Origin: Ariolimax columbianus
Taxonomy: Eukaryota; Mollusca; Gastropoda; Stylommatophora; Arionidae
Direction of reading: 5' to 3'
Length of the DNA: 64,000 bases
NCBI GenBank assembly: GCA_036924085.1
Contig: JAVGWX010000004.1
Location: 82,537,441-82,601,440, forward strand
Notes under the pieces: model-generated
What the model was told of the DNA's origin: nothing
Databases searched by the model: none
The model's input: the letters and a program-made list of their open reading frames with translations, nothing else
Made by a program: the position numbers and the translations under genes
Part shown: positions 1 to 10,741 of the stretch, in pieces
How the letters are laid out: every line of letters begins with the position of its first letter
How positions within the stretch are numbered: position 1 is the stretch's first letter

Positions 1-2059
1 TTGGACAGAAGTGTATCTCTCTAAGGTCTGAGAAATCTGCTTGGACAGAAGTGTATCTCTCTAAGGTCTGAGATATCTGCTTGGACAGAAGTGTATCTCT
101 CTAAGGTCTGAGATATCTGCTTGGACAGAAGTGTATCTCTCTAAGGTCTGAGATATCTGCTCGGACAGAAGTGTATCTCTCTAAGGTCTGAGACATCTGC
201 TCTGACAGAAGTGTATCTCTCTAAGGTCTGAGATATCTGCTCGGACAGAAGTGTATCTCTCTAAGGTCGGAGATATCTGCTCTGACAGAAGTGTATCTCT
301 CTAAGGTCTGAGATATCCGCTCTGACAGAAGTGTATCTCTTTAAGGTCTAAGATATCTGCTCTGACAGAAGTTTATCTCTTTAAGGTCTGAGATATCTGC
401 TCTGACAGAAGTGTATCTCTCTAAGGTCTGAGACATCTGCTCTGACAGAAGTGTATCTGTCTAAGGTCTGAGAAATCTGCTTGGACAGAAGTGTATCTCT
501 CTAAGGTCTGAGATATCTGCTTGGACAGAAGTGTATCTCTCTAAGGTCTGAGATATCTGCTTGGACAGAAGTGTATCTCTCTAAGGTCTGAGATATCTCC
601 TTGGACAGAAGTGTATCTCTCTAAGGTCTGAGATATCTGCTTGGACCGAAGTGTATCTCTCTAAGGTCTAAGATATCTGCTCGGACAGAAGTGTATCTCT
701 CTAAGGTCTGAGATATCTGCTCGGACAGAAGTGTATCTCTCTAAGGTCTGAGACATCTGCTCGGACAGAAGTGTATCTCTCTAAGGTCTGAGATATCTGC
801 TCAGACAGAAGTGTATCTCTCTAAGGTCTGAGATATCTGCTCTGACAGAAGTGTATCTCTCTAAGGTCTGAGATATCTGCTTGGACCGAAGTGTATCTCT
901 CTAAGGTCTAAGATATCTGCTCGGACAGAAGTGTATCTCTCTAAGGTCTGAGATATCTGCTCGGACAGAAGTGTATCTCTCTAAGGTCTGAGATATCTGC
1001 TCTGACAGAAGTGTATCTCTCTAAGGTCTGAGAGATCTGCTCTGACAGAAGTGTATCTCTCTAAGGTCTGAGATATCTGCTCTGACAGAAGTGTATCTCT
1101 CTAAGGTCTGAGATATCTGCTCGGACAGAAGTGTATCTCTCTAAGGTCTGAGATATCTGCTCTGACAGAAGTGTATCTCTCTAAGGTCTGAGATATCTGC
1201 TCTGACAGAAGTGCATCTCTCTAAGGTCTGAGATATCTGCTCGGACAGAAGTGCATCTCTCTAAGGTCTGAGATATCTGCTTGGGCAGAAGTGTATCTCT
1301 CTAAGGTCTGAGATATCTGCTTGGACAGAAGTGTATCTCTCTAAGGTCTGAGATATCTGCTCGGACAGAAGTGTATCTCTCTAAGGTCTGAGACATCTGC
1401 TTGGACAGAAGTGTATCTCTCTAAGGTCTGAGATATCTGCTCTGACAGAAGTATATCTCTCTAAGGTCTGAGACATCTGCTCGGACAGAAGTGTATCTCT
1501 CTAAGGTCTGAGATATCTGCTCTGACAGAAGTGTATCTCTCTAAGGTCTGAGACATCTGCTCTGACAGAAGTGTATCTCTCTAAGGTCTGAGAAATCTGC
1601 TTGGACAGAAGTGTATCTCTCTAAGGTCTGAGATATCTGCTTGGACAGAAGTGTATCTCTCTAAGGTCTGAGATATCTGCTTGGACAGAAGTGTATCTCT
1701 CTAAGGTCTGAGATATATGCTTGGACAGAAGTGTATCTCTCTAAGGTCTGAGATATCTGCTTGGACAGAAGTGTATCTCTCTAAGGTCTGAGATATCTGC
1801 TCGGACAGAAGTGTATCTCTCTAAGGTCTGAGACATCTGCTCGGATAGAAGTGTATCTCTCTAAGGTCTGAGATATCTGCTCGGACAGAAGTGTATCTCT
1901 CTAAGGTCTGAGATATCTGCTCTGACAGAAGTGTATCTCTCTAAGGTCTGAGATATCTGCTTGGACAGAAGTGTATCTCTCTAAGGTCTGAGATATCTGC
2001 TCTGACAGAAGTGTATCTCTCTAAGGTCTGAGATATCTGCTCTGACAGAAGTGTATCTC
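1..2059. repeat. 40-bp satellite array, about 51.5 copies
   Basis: The monomer is 40 bp long (TTGGACAGAAGTGTATCTCT followed by CTAAGGTCTGAGATATCTGC). It repeats from the first base of the window, so the array probably continues to the left. All copies hold exactly the same register: I see substitutions but no insertion or deletion. Variation concentrates at two places, the third and fourth bases (TTGG, TCGG, TCTG) and the GATATC palindrome (GATATC, GACATC, GAAATC). The last partial monomer breaks off at 2059. There is no coding content. The absence of indels suggests turnover by whole-unit exchange. Confidence 0.97.
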
Positions 2060-2103
2060 CCATATTTTTAATCTCCGTCATTGCAATTCTCCTAGTTATA
2101 TCC

Positions 2104-2347
2104 GGGGAAGGCGTGGGCTTGTGGTTGAGTGACTCGGCTCACAACCCGAAGGTGCTGGGTTCGATCCCCATAACAGCACTGGCCGTTACCCCGGGGAAGT
2201 AAATCCTTAGAAAATGCAGGAAGAAGCAGACCCTTACATACAGTGCATGCTGAAGTCGTGTGCACCGGGCTGACAGGCGCAAAATAAAAACCACATTGCA
2301 ACGCAAACTGCCTTGGGGATTAAAGAAATAAAGGCAAACACAAAACA
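2104..2347 (+). mobile_element. tRNA-derived SINE (group SINE-1), near full length
   Basis: The head resembles a tRNA: an A-box-like TGGTTGAGTGACTCGG at 2122-2137 and a perfect B box GGTTCGATCCC at 2158-2168. A body of about 170 bp follows and ends in an A-rich tail near 2347. The same body occurs at 46433-46679 on the minus strand with its head, and at 43963-44108 without it. The element would be transcribed by RNA polymerase III and moved by a LINE. It is not a tRNA gene, because no cloverleaf fits and the body is unrelated to tRNA. Confidence 0.85.
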
Positions 2348-2439
2348 CAAAAAAACAAAAAAAAATTATCTTTTCCGCATGCGTTGCGCCATCCTCCGTT
2401 ATTAGCTGGCCAGTGTCTTAGCTTGACACTTTACAAATT

Positions 2440-2695
2440 TTATTTTTTTTATTTTACGTGTTTGCCTGACTAGTTTCTACTGTCGAAGACGCGCCTATAT
2501 CACCCTAGACCGTAGTCAATTTGGGCGATATTAAAACGAATAAACCAGTGCTTGTATGTATGTGAGCATCTGTATGTACCTATGCTAGGTTTGTGTGCTC
2601 TCAGAAGCCAGAACAACCAAAGTGCAATGGAAGGGTCTCACCCTGCAGGCGCATGTGAAAGTTGTGCAAGAGTGTGACTGTAGGACAGAGTCAAA
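2440..2695 (+). repeat. Dispersed repeat, second copy inverted at 20222-20452
   Basis: From the T-rich start through the stretch matching CACTTTGGTTG on the other strand, this sequence is recognisable as the reverse complement of 20222-20452. Matching landmarks are the block around AGTTTCTACT, the block around GACCGTAGTCAA, and the block around AAGTGCAATGGAAGG, in the same order. No coding frame, tRNA boxes or terminal inverted repeats are visible. It is a dispersed element of unknown class, roughly 230-250 bp. Confidence 0.7.
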
Positions 2696-2826
2696 TGAAA
2701 CATAGTGAGATGAGAAGAGAGAGAGAAGCCCCCAGGGTTACCGCTTGACACTTGTTCCAGACTTTCTCCATTTATATTGATGTTAGCTTGTGGACTTTTT
2801 TTTCATTGATCACCCCATATGAACTA

Positions 2827-3018
2827 GTTGAGTCGTTGTACAAGAGCCCGTAACCTTTTGTCACAGACAACAGTGCCATCTGTCGTATTCTGCCGTCCGA
2901 CTTTCTTGCCATAGCTGGGATAGTTGAGTCGTTGTACAAGAGCCCGTAACCTTTTGTCACAGACAACAGTGCAATCTGTCGTATTCTGCCGTCCGACTTT
3001 CTTGCCATAGCTGGGATA
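2827..3018. repeat. 96-bp tandem duplication
   Basis: Two copies of a 96-bp unit begin at 2827 and 2923 (GTTGAGTCGTTGTACAAGAG) and are almost identical. A third partial start at about 3019 runs into the SINE-2 copy. The unit begins with the SINE-2 3' end (GCTGGGATAGTTGAG), so the duplication seems to have used the SINE end as one boundary. Short open frames across it are products of the duplication. Confidence 0.9.
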
Positions 3019-3205
3019 GTTGAGTGGTTGTAATGACTGAGGACTACAGGCTACTTCGTCATTTCTGTCTCCACGTTGCGGGCTGGCCATTGTTGTTTAT
3101 TTCACCCACAATTGAAAAACAATAAATGCCTTAGAGGGGATTCGATCCGCGGCCGTCCTGGTCAACAGGCAGGCATCAGAACAATTTGGCCATATTTCCA
3201 AACTG
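3019..3205 (-). mobile_element. tRNA-derived SINE (group SINE-2)
   Basis: On the minus strand the B box is GGATCGAATCC (3138-3148 on the plus strand), with an A-box-like segment upstream near 3185-3200. The body contains the complement of GGACTACAGGC and of TTTATTTCACCC. These landmarks recur in the same order at 9118-9312 and 35838-36036 (minus) and 54932-55125 (plus). This copy is complete at the head end. Its 3' end merges with the 96-bp duplication on the left. Confidence 0.8.
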
Positions 3206-4745
3206 TGGTAGCAAAAACATATATTGCCTAATTTCCGCCATCTCACGTATTTGTTTCTGTTGTTCAGTCCATTCTCATTGTTGATATTGGGATTTGTTAG
3301 ACGTTTTTGATATTCTTTGTTTTTCAGACGAAGACCTTGTGGCCGTAAAATGGGTTTTGTTTTATTTATGTCCCGGTGTGATAACTTTGTTACTTCTATG
3401 TCTGTTTTTGTTGGCGGCCTGCTGTGGGACTACCTTTTATTTATTATATCAAATTAATATTTCTTTGTTGTAATAATCATTAGTTCTCGCATTTTGCTTT
3501 CAGATACTGTAAAGAGCAAGAACAAGAGGCCAGAAGAAACAATTAACAAACGAAGCAATAAGAAGGACACTCTTGTACACAACACGTAAAGGAAACCAAA
3601 GCAATAAATTCAACTTAAGAAATATAAAATACTGAATTGAAAACATTTGATAGTTAACGACCAACGAACATACCAAGTTGTTTCTCAAACTGTCAGCGGA
3701 GGGATACCTTCAAGGTGTGAAGTTAACAGTCCCAAAAAGTTACAGGTAACAAACATCGAGGGATTTCTTTAGCATCTTCAAAACGTGAGTTTAAAAACCC
3801 AGAAGAAGCTAGTTTGGCTTTTCCAAGACGAAAAGTCAGCAGAATTAATAAGATAGAGTCATCTAACATCAAGGGATCAGATCAGACAGGGCTAATAAAT
3901 CTATACGTAAAAATAAATCATCACTTAAACCACATAGTCAAAAACCTCACAGAAGACCAACATGGCAGTTCTAAGAATATATTTTGAATAGAGGAGAGAT
4001 TAGCTTTTGGTTTAAATTGGTTTCAAGAGGGGAGATTACCGCCAGTTTCAACAGACGCACAGGAAGCTTATCGACAGTATAAGAGATATTAGCTTGGCCT
4101 AAAGACAGAGTAAAACGAACCTCCAAAAACAAATTTATTTTCATCAAATAGAGCCAACAAATCTCCGGAGATTGGTTTAGTGGCGCCAAGAAGATAAGAG
4201 TCAATAAACATCAAGAGACCTGATCTACAACTAAAAAAAAAATTTTCTAAAACAATAGAAGAACAAAACAGGTCAACAAAACTCAAAGGACCAGGTTAAA
4301 GGCACAAAGTGGAACGACCAAAATAAACGTCTATCGACCAAATTAGCATTAACAAGAAGACATAGGTCAATAATTCAATGGGACACTATTAGTATCACCA
4401 AAAAGTTCAAGCTAACACAACAGGACAAGGTTAGCATCGATAATAAATTTGTGCCAGAAAACTCAAAAAGACAAGTTTAGTCTCTGTCGAGAAGACAACG
4501 CCAACAGACTTCCCAGACATACAATTATCCTTGCAGAGAAGACACAGCCAACGAACCGCAAGTTTAGCAGCTACAAAAAAATAAAAGCCAACTGGTTTTG
4601 ATCAAAAGACACTGGATCACACCCAATACGTGACGCTATAATTTGCATCTGGCCTCTTCACTTGACATTATGACACGCCTGGCAATCACCTGGAGTCTCC
4701 ACCTGTCAAACTTGGCCACGTTTATCATGTGTCTGATTTGTATTT
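3206..4745. other. Unassigned stretch with weak A-rich internal repetition
   Basis: I see no coding homology here. From about 3680 to 4620 there is a loose recurrence, every 50-70 bases, of motifs such as GGTTAGC, AGAAGACA and CCAACAAA. This could be a very old tandem array, but divergence is too high for me to set a unit length. The purine and A excess on the plus strand is clear. Confidence 0.4.
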
Positions 4746-4798
4746 GTGCACACCTTGCATCAGGTAGGTGATTTTTGTTCTTTCTTTTTTGACACTGT

Positions 4799-4857
4799 CT
4801 ACTCATCTCCTCTGTTCTCTCTCTCTCGCTCTCTCACTCTCTCTCTCACTCTCTCTC

Positions 4858-4914
<57 letters not shown>

Positions 4915-5272
4915 GTTTGTTTGCGTTCTCTCTTTTTACACACCCATTGTCTCTATCTCTCCTGTTTTCTCCTTATCTCTTTTATTCTTTCTCTCTATAT
5001 CACTCTCTTTCTTTATTTCGTTCTCTCGTCTTCTCTAGCTTTCACTATCTCTCTCACTTTCTCTCTCTCTCACTCACTCTCTTTCTTTCTGCGTATCTCT
5101 CACATACTCTTGTTTTCTTCCCCTCACATGCTTTCTCCTTATTTATCTCATTCTCACTGTTTCTCTATCTTTCTCTTTCGCCATATGTCTCTTTCTCTTC
5201 TTCTCTCTCCCTCTTTCTCTCTCTATCTCTCTGACTTTCTTTTTTCCATCTCTTCTCTCTCCCACTGCCCTG
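4799..5272. repeat. TC-rich low-complexity tract with (TA)n core
   Basis: The plus strand is almost pure pyrimidine (CTCTCT runs with TTC and ATC interruptions), broken by about 14 TA dinucleotides at 4887-4914. Two overlapping open frames of 162 and 169 codons exist only because TC repeats lack stop codons. They read as serine/leucine runs and are not genes. Confidence 0.95.
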
Positions 5273-5699
5273 ATTAAAATATGAGCTATGAGTAAAATAA
5301 CAGACAAAAGAAGACCTCAAACCAAAGACCGAGTGGCCAAACAGTTAGGATACATATCTGTTAAGCAAGAGACAAGAGTTAAAAACCCTGGTAAAACTTC
5401 TATGTATTTGTTTCGGAGAACCTGTTCTTCCTTAATCCTTGGTCAGTGACTGTTACACGACCATCAATGAACATGATGTATAATGGCTTCTTTAAGGGCA
5501 GCAGCAAACTCCCTCCACTTCACCACCATGCCTTCTGCTACCCTTCGTACTGTGTCCCAGTTCTAATTCATGATTTTCATTTCGGTTAAATGATTCTTCA
5601 GTAAGTTATGTCGGCCTAACAATTGAAACGTACCGAGCTCAAATAACGACGTTCCCAGACCAGGTGTAAAATGAGTTGTTTTTTTCATGGTATAAAGCA
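5273..5699. other. Unassigned; possible decayed tRNA-like head at 5328-5400
   Basis: The segment GAGTGGCCAAACAGTTAGGA followed about 35 bases later by AGAGTTAAAAACCC resembles a degraded A box and B box, so a very old SINE head is possible. Nothing else in the stretch is recognisable. No coding homology was found. Confidence 0.25.
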
Positions 5700-6300
5700 G
5701 AGGTCCATTTAAAGCTGAGGAGGATATATTGAGGTCGGATTTAGATCAAATTCGGGAATGATCTTAGAGCTGGCAGATAAAGTTTAATGTAGATAAATGT
5801 ACCGTCATCCACATGAGTAGATACAATTTAGAAGATAATTACAGAATGGGCGAGAAGAATATTAGAAAGATAGAAATGATAGACCATACATGTAAAGTGA
5901 GTGCGCAAGTCCAGTTAGCAGTGGAAAAGACAAAAGCAATGTTAAAAATAAATATTAGACACAGGAGTAAGGATGTGATTGTCAAACTGTATAAAGCGTT
6001 AGTTAGACCTAGATTGGAGTACTGTGTACAGGTGTGGTGTCCTTATCATAGATGGGATATAAACATGATGGAGAAGATCCAAACAAAAAGAGCGACAAAG
6101 CTGATAGTGGGATTTCAGAATAACAGTTATGAGGAAAGACTCACAAAAACCAACCTACGGTGTCTAAAAAAGAAAAGAATTCGAGGTGACTTAATACAGG
6201 TTTATAAGATAATCACAGGAAATGATAAATTTGACTATAATAAGTTTTTCAAAACGCAGCCGCCTACAAGAACAGAATGCAGATCCTTATTTTTGTAGTC
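5700..6300 (+). mobile_element. LINE-A fragment (CR1/L2-like), reverse transcriptase C-terminal part, broken
   Basis: A 161-codon frame at 5813-6298 reads through the region after the RT active site: a KLYKALVRPRLEY block, then a W-P-YH block, then RATK-IVGF, SYEERL and RGDLIQVYKI. These blocks typify the thumb and C-terminal region of CR1/L2-type non-LTR elements. The frame extends upstream to about 5710 after a stop or frameshift (SDLDQIREW, then KFNVDKCTVIHM). The same protein is at 53466-54551 (minus) and 10742-12095 (plus). The 5' part with the FADD motif and the 3' tail are missing here. Dead fragment. Confidence 0.88.
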
Positions 6301-6780
6301 AAGTAACCCTAAAGTGCTTTACACAGCTAAACGACCATCGGCTATGGACTGGTGCCCATGTTGGTCAGATGTGACTTTGTTATACTTAAGACCACGAAAG
6401 CTTGTCATTCTGTAAACTATTTGCTATTATTTTTTGTTATTGCTGCTTAGTGCCTCTTTTATATTGTGCCCTAAGCACTTATTTTTGTGTGTTTCAACCA
6501 CCTCTGTTGTCAGTGGCATGTTCATTTCTCCGTTTTATTGATGGAAAATAAACAAAGCGCATACTCCTTCTATGCTTTCGGTTTTTTTGGTCTGTCTCGT
6601 TCCCACGTCCTTTAACGTAAATTACCGCAAAGCGCGAGATTATTGGGCTCGCCATTAGGAACAGGCAAAACGCACATGCCTCTTTACCCACGAGCCGGGC
6701 ACTTCTAGAACAAGGAGTCTCAAACAGCGAACTCTATAACGCGGCCCTTCAACCCATTTCACGTGACCCATTAATACGTA
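6301..6780. other. Unassigned stretch
   Basis: No coding homology, repeat unit or transposon end is recognisable. A short minus-strand frame of 65 codons is not convincing. Confidence 0.4.
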
Positions 6781-6944
6781 TTAAGAAAGCCTCAAAGTTC
6801 AGTTCATGTGCTTTCTCCACAGTGAAAGTCCACTTATCTCTTTGCCTTGATGGTACAATCTGCAAGCCTTTTCGCTACCCATCTTTTGATGCTATCCTAC
6901 CACATAAAAATCCGGGTGTGGTTCGCTCCTAGTACGACCGATTC

Positions 6945-7110
6945 TCCAGTCGAACCAGCTGTAAATGGGTACCTGACGTATGAGTTGGGGGAAGGTATAA
7001 AAAGCAAGGAAGGGAACTGGCCACTCCACCTCACATAGGTCGCAGTCTTAGTCAACGAAAAGTTATCTTCCACACAAACGGCAATTGTTGTTATAGGACT
7101 AACCTTCACC
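6945..7110 (+). mobile_element. SINE-like 3' part with shared core (GTAAATGGGTACCTGACG)
   Basis: The core CCAGCTGTAAATGGGTACCT at 6955-6974 is followed by GTATGAGTTG, a purine stretch, GGGAACTGGCCA and CCTCACATAGG. The same series occurs at 45724-45870 (plus) and 55141-55280 (minus). The core alone is shared with other SINE-like elements in the window. No tRNA head is clear upstream. It reads as the central and 3' part of a SINE whose head is lost or unrecognised. Confidence 0.6.
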
Positions 7111-7635
7111 TGTGGCTTATCATGGCAACGCAGCGACTGAACAGCCTGAACAAATTATGGCAGAGCAACAACAAAACGACGAAAGTAAAAGTCTTGAGAG
7201 TCTGTGTTTTTCCTGTGGCAGCTTATGGCTGCGAATCATGGACGATTACCAAAACGTCTAGACAAAGAATCGAATCCTTCCAGTCAAAATGGTACAGAAA
7301 GATCCTCAAAATACTCTGGACAGAGAAAAAGACAAATGTAGACATTCGGCAAGAGTTGAGCGTACAGGAAACTGGTTTATCAATTCCATTTTGGCCAGAA
7401 AATGTAAATACTTTAGTCCCATCAAGAGACACAACGGTCTTGAGAGAACAGTGATGGAAGGTATGGCGCCAGGTAAAACAGGCAGGGTAGACCAAGAAGG
7501 CGATGGCACCAAGATATCCAGGAATGCCTGGGTATTACTGGCGGAGGCTGGTGTTTTGGCAAGGGAAATAGTTTCTTTCAGACAGATTGTGATGGGAGCG
7601 ACGTTCTACCAATGACATGCTACATGATGATGATG
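7110..7635 (+). mobile_element. LINE-B fragment (RTE-like), C-terminal region with (ATG)n tail
   Basis: Frames at 7122-7454 and 7289-7615 together cover the end of an RTE-type polyprotein: VFPVAAYGCESWTITK, then a QRIESF..WYRKILKI..W block, TGNWFINSILARK, then YFSPIKRHNGLERTVMEG and a final FRQIVMGATF before the stop at about 7613. A frameshift near 7370 separates the two frames. The 3' end is CATGATGATGATGAC, a triplet tail shared with copies at 19200-19625 (minus) and 40250-40985 (plus). The catalytic domain is missing, so this is a 5'-truncated dead copy. Confidence 0.88.
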
Positions 7636-7732
7636 ACCTGTGGCTATATTTGCCGCCTACTCCTCATAATTTTCATTCCACCATTGCTTTCAGTAATGTG
7701 TTATGTCCTTTTCATCATCATCACCATCTTCA

Positions 7733-8127
7733 TCGGGTTTATCAGTCCTAAGACTAATTGTAAGGTTATCGTAGTATGTCTATCCATTTCACCATATCCT
7801 CTGGTTCATCAGTCCGGAGACTGGTTGTAAGGTTGTCTGAGCATGTTTCCATTGGACCCTATCTTCTGGTTGATCAGTCCGGAGACTGATTGTAAGGTTG
7901 TCTGAGCATGTTTCCATTGGACCCTATCTTCTGGTTGATCAGTCCGGAGACTGATTGTAAGGTTGTCTGAGCATGTTTCCATTGGACCCTATCATCTGGT
8001 TGATCAGTCCGGAGACTGGTTGTAAGGTTGTCTGAGCATGTTTCCATTGGACCCTATCATCTGGTTGATCAGTCCGGAGACTGGTTGTAAGGTTGTCTGA
8101 GCATGTTTCCATTGGACCCTATCTTCT
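7733..8127. repeat. 65-bp tandem array, about 6 copies
   Basis: Units start at 7801, 7866, 7931, 7996 and 8061 with CTGGTTGATCAGTCCGGAGA, and the spacing is exactly 65 bp. A more divergent unit precedes them from 7733. The five core units are nearly identical, differing mainly at GACTGATTG versus GACTGGTTG and TCTTC versus TCATC. The array ends at the LINE fragment that begins near 8160. No coding role. Confidence 0.95.
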
Positions 8128-8159
8128 GCAGTACTCTTCATTTCACCATTAGTTGGTAC

Positions 8160-8880
8160 TTCAATGGCCGTACTTGCCTGAGATGTAAATGTGAGTCTTT
8201 ATCGTCTCCATCCTCTCTTTCCTTGAATCTTGCCCTCTAGTATCTTCTGTAGAAGACTTTCTTGTCTCATTGTGTGACCCAGCCAATTCAGTCGTCCTTT
8301 TTGTATTATTTTTAATGTTAGTCTTTGCGCGCCCACTTCACTGAGTACATTGTCATTGTTTCTTCTTTCTATCCAACTCACTCTTTCCATTTTATGGTCG
8401 CACTAAATTTAAAATGCTTCCAAGCTTGTTTCAACCTTCTTAACTAAATTTCACATTTCAGCCCAATACAATGGACAGGCTATACTTGAGTGACGATTAT
8501 TCCTTTCTTCAGTTCTATCCTGAAATTCTTTGAGGTTAGCAACTTCTGTTTTTTCTGAAGCCATTGTTTTTGTCATTGCAATTCTTGTATTAATTCCTGT
8601 CTCATTGCGGGCATCTTCCGTTTTGGTTTGCCCTGAATATGCACACTTTTGTACTTGTTGGATTATTCCTCCTTTGATGACTATATTTATTTTCCTATGT
8701 TGCTTGGATATTACTAAAGTCTTTGTCTTCAATGTGTTTATTTGTATGTCAAACTCATTGGCTGTGCAATTAATTTTGTTTGCAATATTTGAATTATCAG
8801 TTTATCGATTACAGTGACGTCATCTTAGATGTGGCCATTTATAAACTTCAAAAGATAATCCGTATCCATATCCACATTAA
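8160..8880 (-). mobile_element. LINE fragment (RTE-like), RT palm end to C-terminus, broken
   Basis: Read on the minus strand from about 8880, I see a decayed active-site region (INGHI, then a stop, then DDVTV, in place of NLRYADDTV), a TLKTKTLVISK block, then INIVIKGGIIQQVQKCAYSG, LYWAEM, MERVSW, and RLNWLGHTMRQESLLQKILE with EGKIQGKRG at the end. This order matches RTE-type LINE reverse transcriptases. Several stops and frameshifts break it. It ends at about 8160, where the 65-bp array begins. I see no tail. Confidence 0.8.
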
Positions 8881-8939
8881 CACATATAATATCCTTTTAT
8901 GTGGCCAACATATTGTAGCCGTCGTTAATCAATTCACTT

Positions 8940-9065
8940 TGTGCCCATATTTAATCAAAGACTTCTAAATGTGTTTTCTTTCCAAGAGATACCCTTCATA
9001 CTTTTGTATATCAATATTTCAAAGGCATCAATTCTCTTCTCTGTTTGTACATTGTCCACTTTAAC
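8940..9065 (-). mobile_element. Short LINE C-terminal fragment
   Basis: The minus strand reads TEKRIDAFEILIYKSMKGIS then WKENTF. This corresponds to the block EAFEMWVYRRLGRSSWKEKK in the LINE-D copy near 21300. The fragment is only about 40 codons and has no recognisable ends, so assignment to LINE-D is tentative. Confidence 0.55.
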
Positions 9066-9117
9066 GCCACACAGTTAAAAAAACACACACACACAAAACT
9101 GTCGTACACCATTTGAC

Positions 9118-9312
9118 CAACTGCTGGGATAGTCGAGGGGCTTAAGGACTGAGGACTACACGCCGCTTCACCACTGATGTCGCCACGTCGTGTGCCGGCT
9201 ATGTTTGTTTATTTCACCCCCAACGGAAAAATGACAAATGTCTTATCAGAGATTCGATCCGCTCCCCTCCTTGTCGGCAGGCAATCACCGAAGCCATTCA
9301 GCCAAGCTCCTC
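9118..9312 (-). mobile_element. tRNA-derived SINE (group SINE-2)
   Basis: On the minus strand there is an A-box-like CTTGGCTGAATGGC (9293-9307 region) and a B box GGATCGAATCT (9250-9260). The body is shared with 3019-3205 and 35838-36036, including the complement of GACTGAGGACTACA and of GTTTATTTCACCCC. The head end stops near 9312. Probably complete but old. Confidence 0.8.
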
Positions 9313-10741
9313 TAAAGTAAAGTAACCTAGTCATTCTCATTATTAATTTTGTTTAGGGTTCAATGAATGACTCAGGTTAGAGAAAACAGATATGCCCATT
9401 CTTTTCTCTTCCTAATTTACACTTGGTTTTACACTTGGTATTACACATTTTTTTGCAATTATGTTTGTAGCATTTGTATGATATGAGATATGTTTATACA
9501 TGTGAGGACCCAGAGGCACAAAGAACAGGCCCACTGCTGCCTTAATATTATTCTTCACCCGCTTTCTAGTCCCATGTAGAAAATAAGGTCAGTTACTCAT
9601 AGGAAGCGAAGAGAACAACGACGTCACAATAGATAGATTTTTGCGAATAATCTAAGTTATAATAATGGCCTACTTTAGATAGGCCGGCTGACTCGTTGGG
9701 AAAATCTCTGTGAAACGTTACATTCCACCGCCAACTGAGTAACGGAACTCATATTGTCTTAAGGTTTATAATCATTTCACGCTCCACATTGAGAAATAAA
9801 ACAAATCCAGAGTACAGAACACAACACATCTATATTGAGAGTGATTCTTTCACATAATTCTGCTCTGAAACCAACAATATATCCATCTTTACTTCACCGA
9901 GCACGCTGTTATAGCCGCACTGAAAATTGACACATGCAAGTTCCGTTATTTAGTCAGCTGTGGAATGGAACATTTAAAAAAAGGATTTCTCTGTGAGTCA
10001 AAGGCATGTGTCTACAGTAGGCTGTGGTCTAACCTGTGACTTATGTTTTAATTGGATTTCAGAGAGGAAGTTTTAGGCTATCGTCAGCCGAACTCTCTCA
10101 CCCTCAGCTACCTTGGTCCAGTCCCATGACATGTTAGTGGAGACTACTGGAGAAAGCACAGGTTGAAAATATTTGCCCCACTGGTTTAATCCCGGCGACG
10201 TGACTTGTATATAAACTTAATTCATTTCCAAATATTTTTGTCCGGACAGGGCCAACATCCCGTTTTTTTTTTCAATTTTCAACTGGCTAGGTATTTTTTA
10301 ATGTAGAGGTGTGTACATGGGACATCCGAGTTTACCGTCCGTCTCGGATAGGACGAAGGATACAATCTCATCTCCATGAATCATTTGTTTGTTCTTGCGA
10401 GTCAAGCACCTGGTTTCTCAGCTATGGTAGCCCCACATAAAATGACATCTACAGCCGGCTTCCTTACAGGAAGTCTGTTACCAAATACTTAATGTGGCTG
10501 CTTCAAAAGAAATGGTCCAGGCTAGAGAAACTCCAAAAACACGAAACTATTCGATAAAGCTATTAATGAGGCAGGCAGGATAGTGTCAGAATGTCTTAAA
10601 CGACCCTAGACACACAATGTTTGGAAACTAGGAGCAGATAAGAAGACTCTAACTTCCGCTACCATATTAATCTTCTTTGTTGCTTTTTCAAACTCCCGCT
10701 ACATAACCATGTCAAGTCTTGGCCAAGTCCTGGCCAAGTCC
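9313..10741. other. Unassigned stretch
   Basis: About 1.4 kb without recognisable coding homology, transposon end or tandem unit. Just before the next LINE there are three short repeats of GGCCAAGTCCTGG (10722-10749). I could not link the stretch to any other part of the window. Confidence 0.4.

Noticed and set aside
1..2059. CRISPR-like regular 40-bp repetition
   Set aside because: There are no spacers: units are directly contiguous. The eukaryotic transposon context also excludes a CRISPR array.
8530..8968. Hydrophobic plus-strand frames (95 and 62 codons) as membrane proteins
   Set aside because: The minus strand of the same bases encodes recognisable LINE reverse-transcriptase blocks; the plus-strand frames are shadows.
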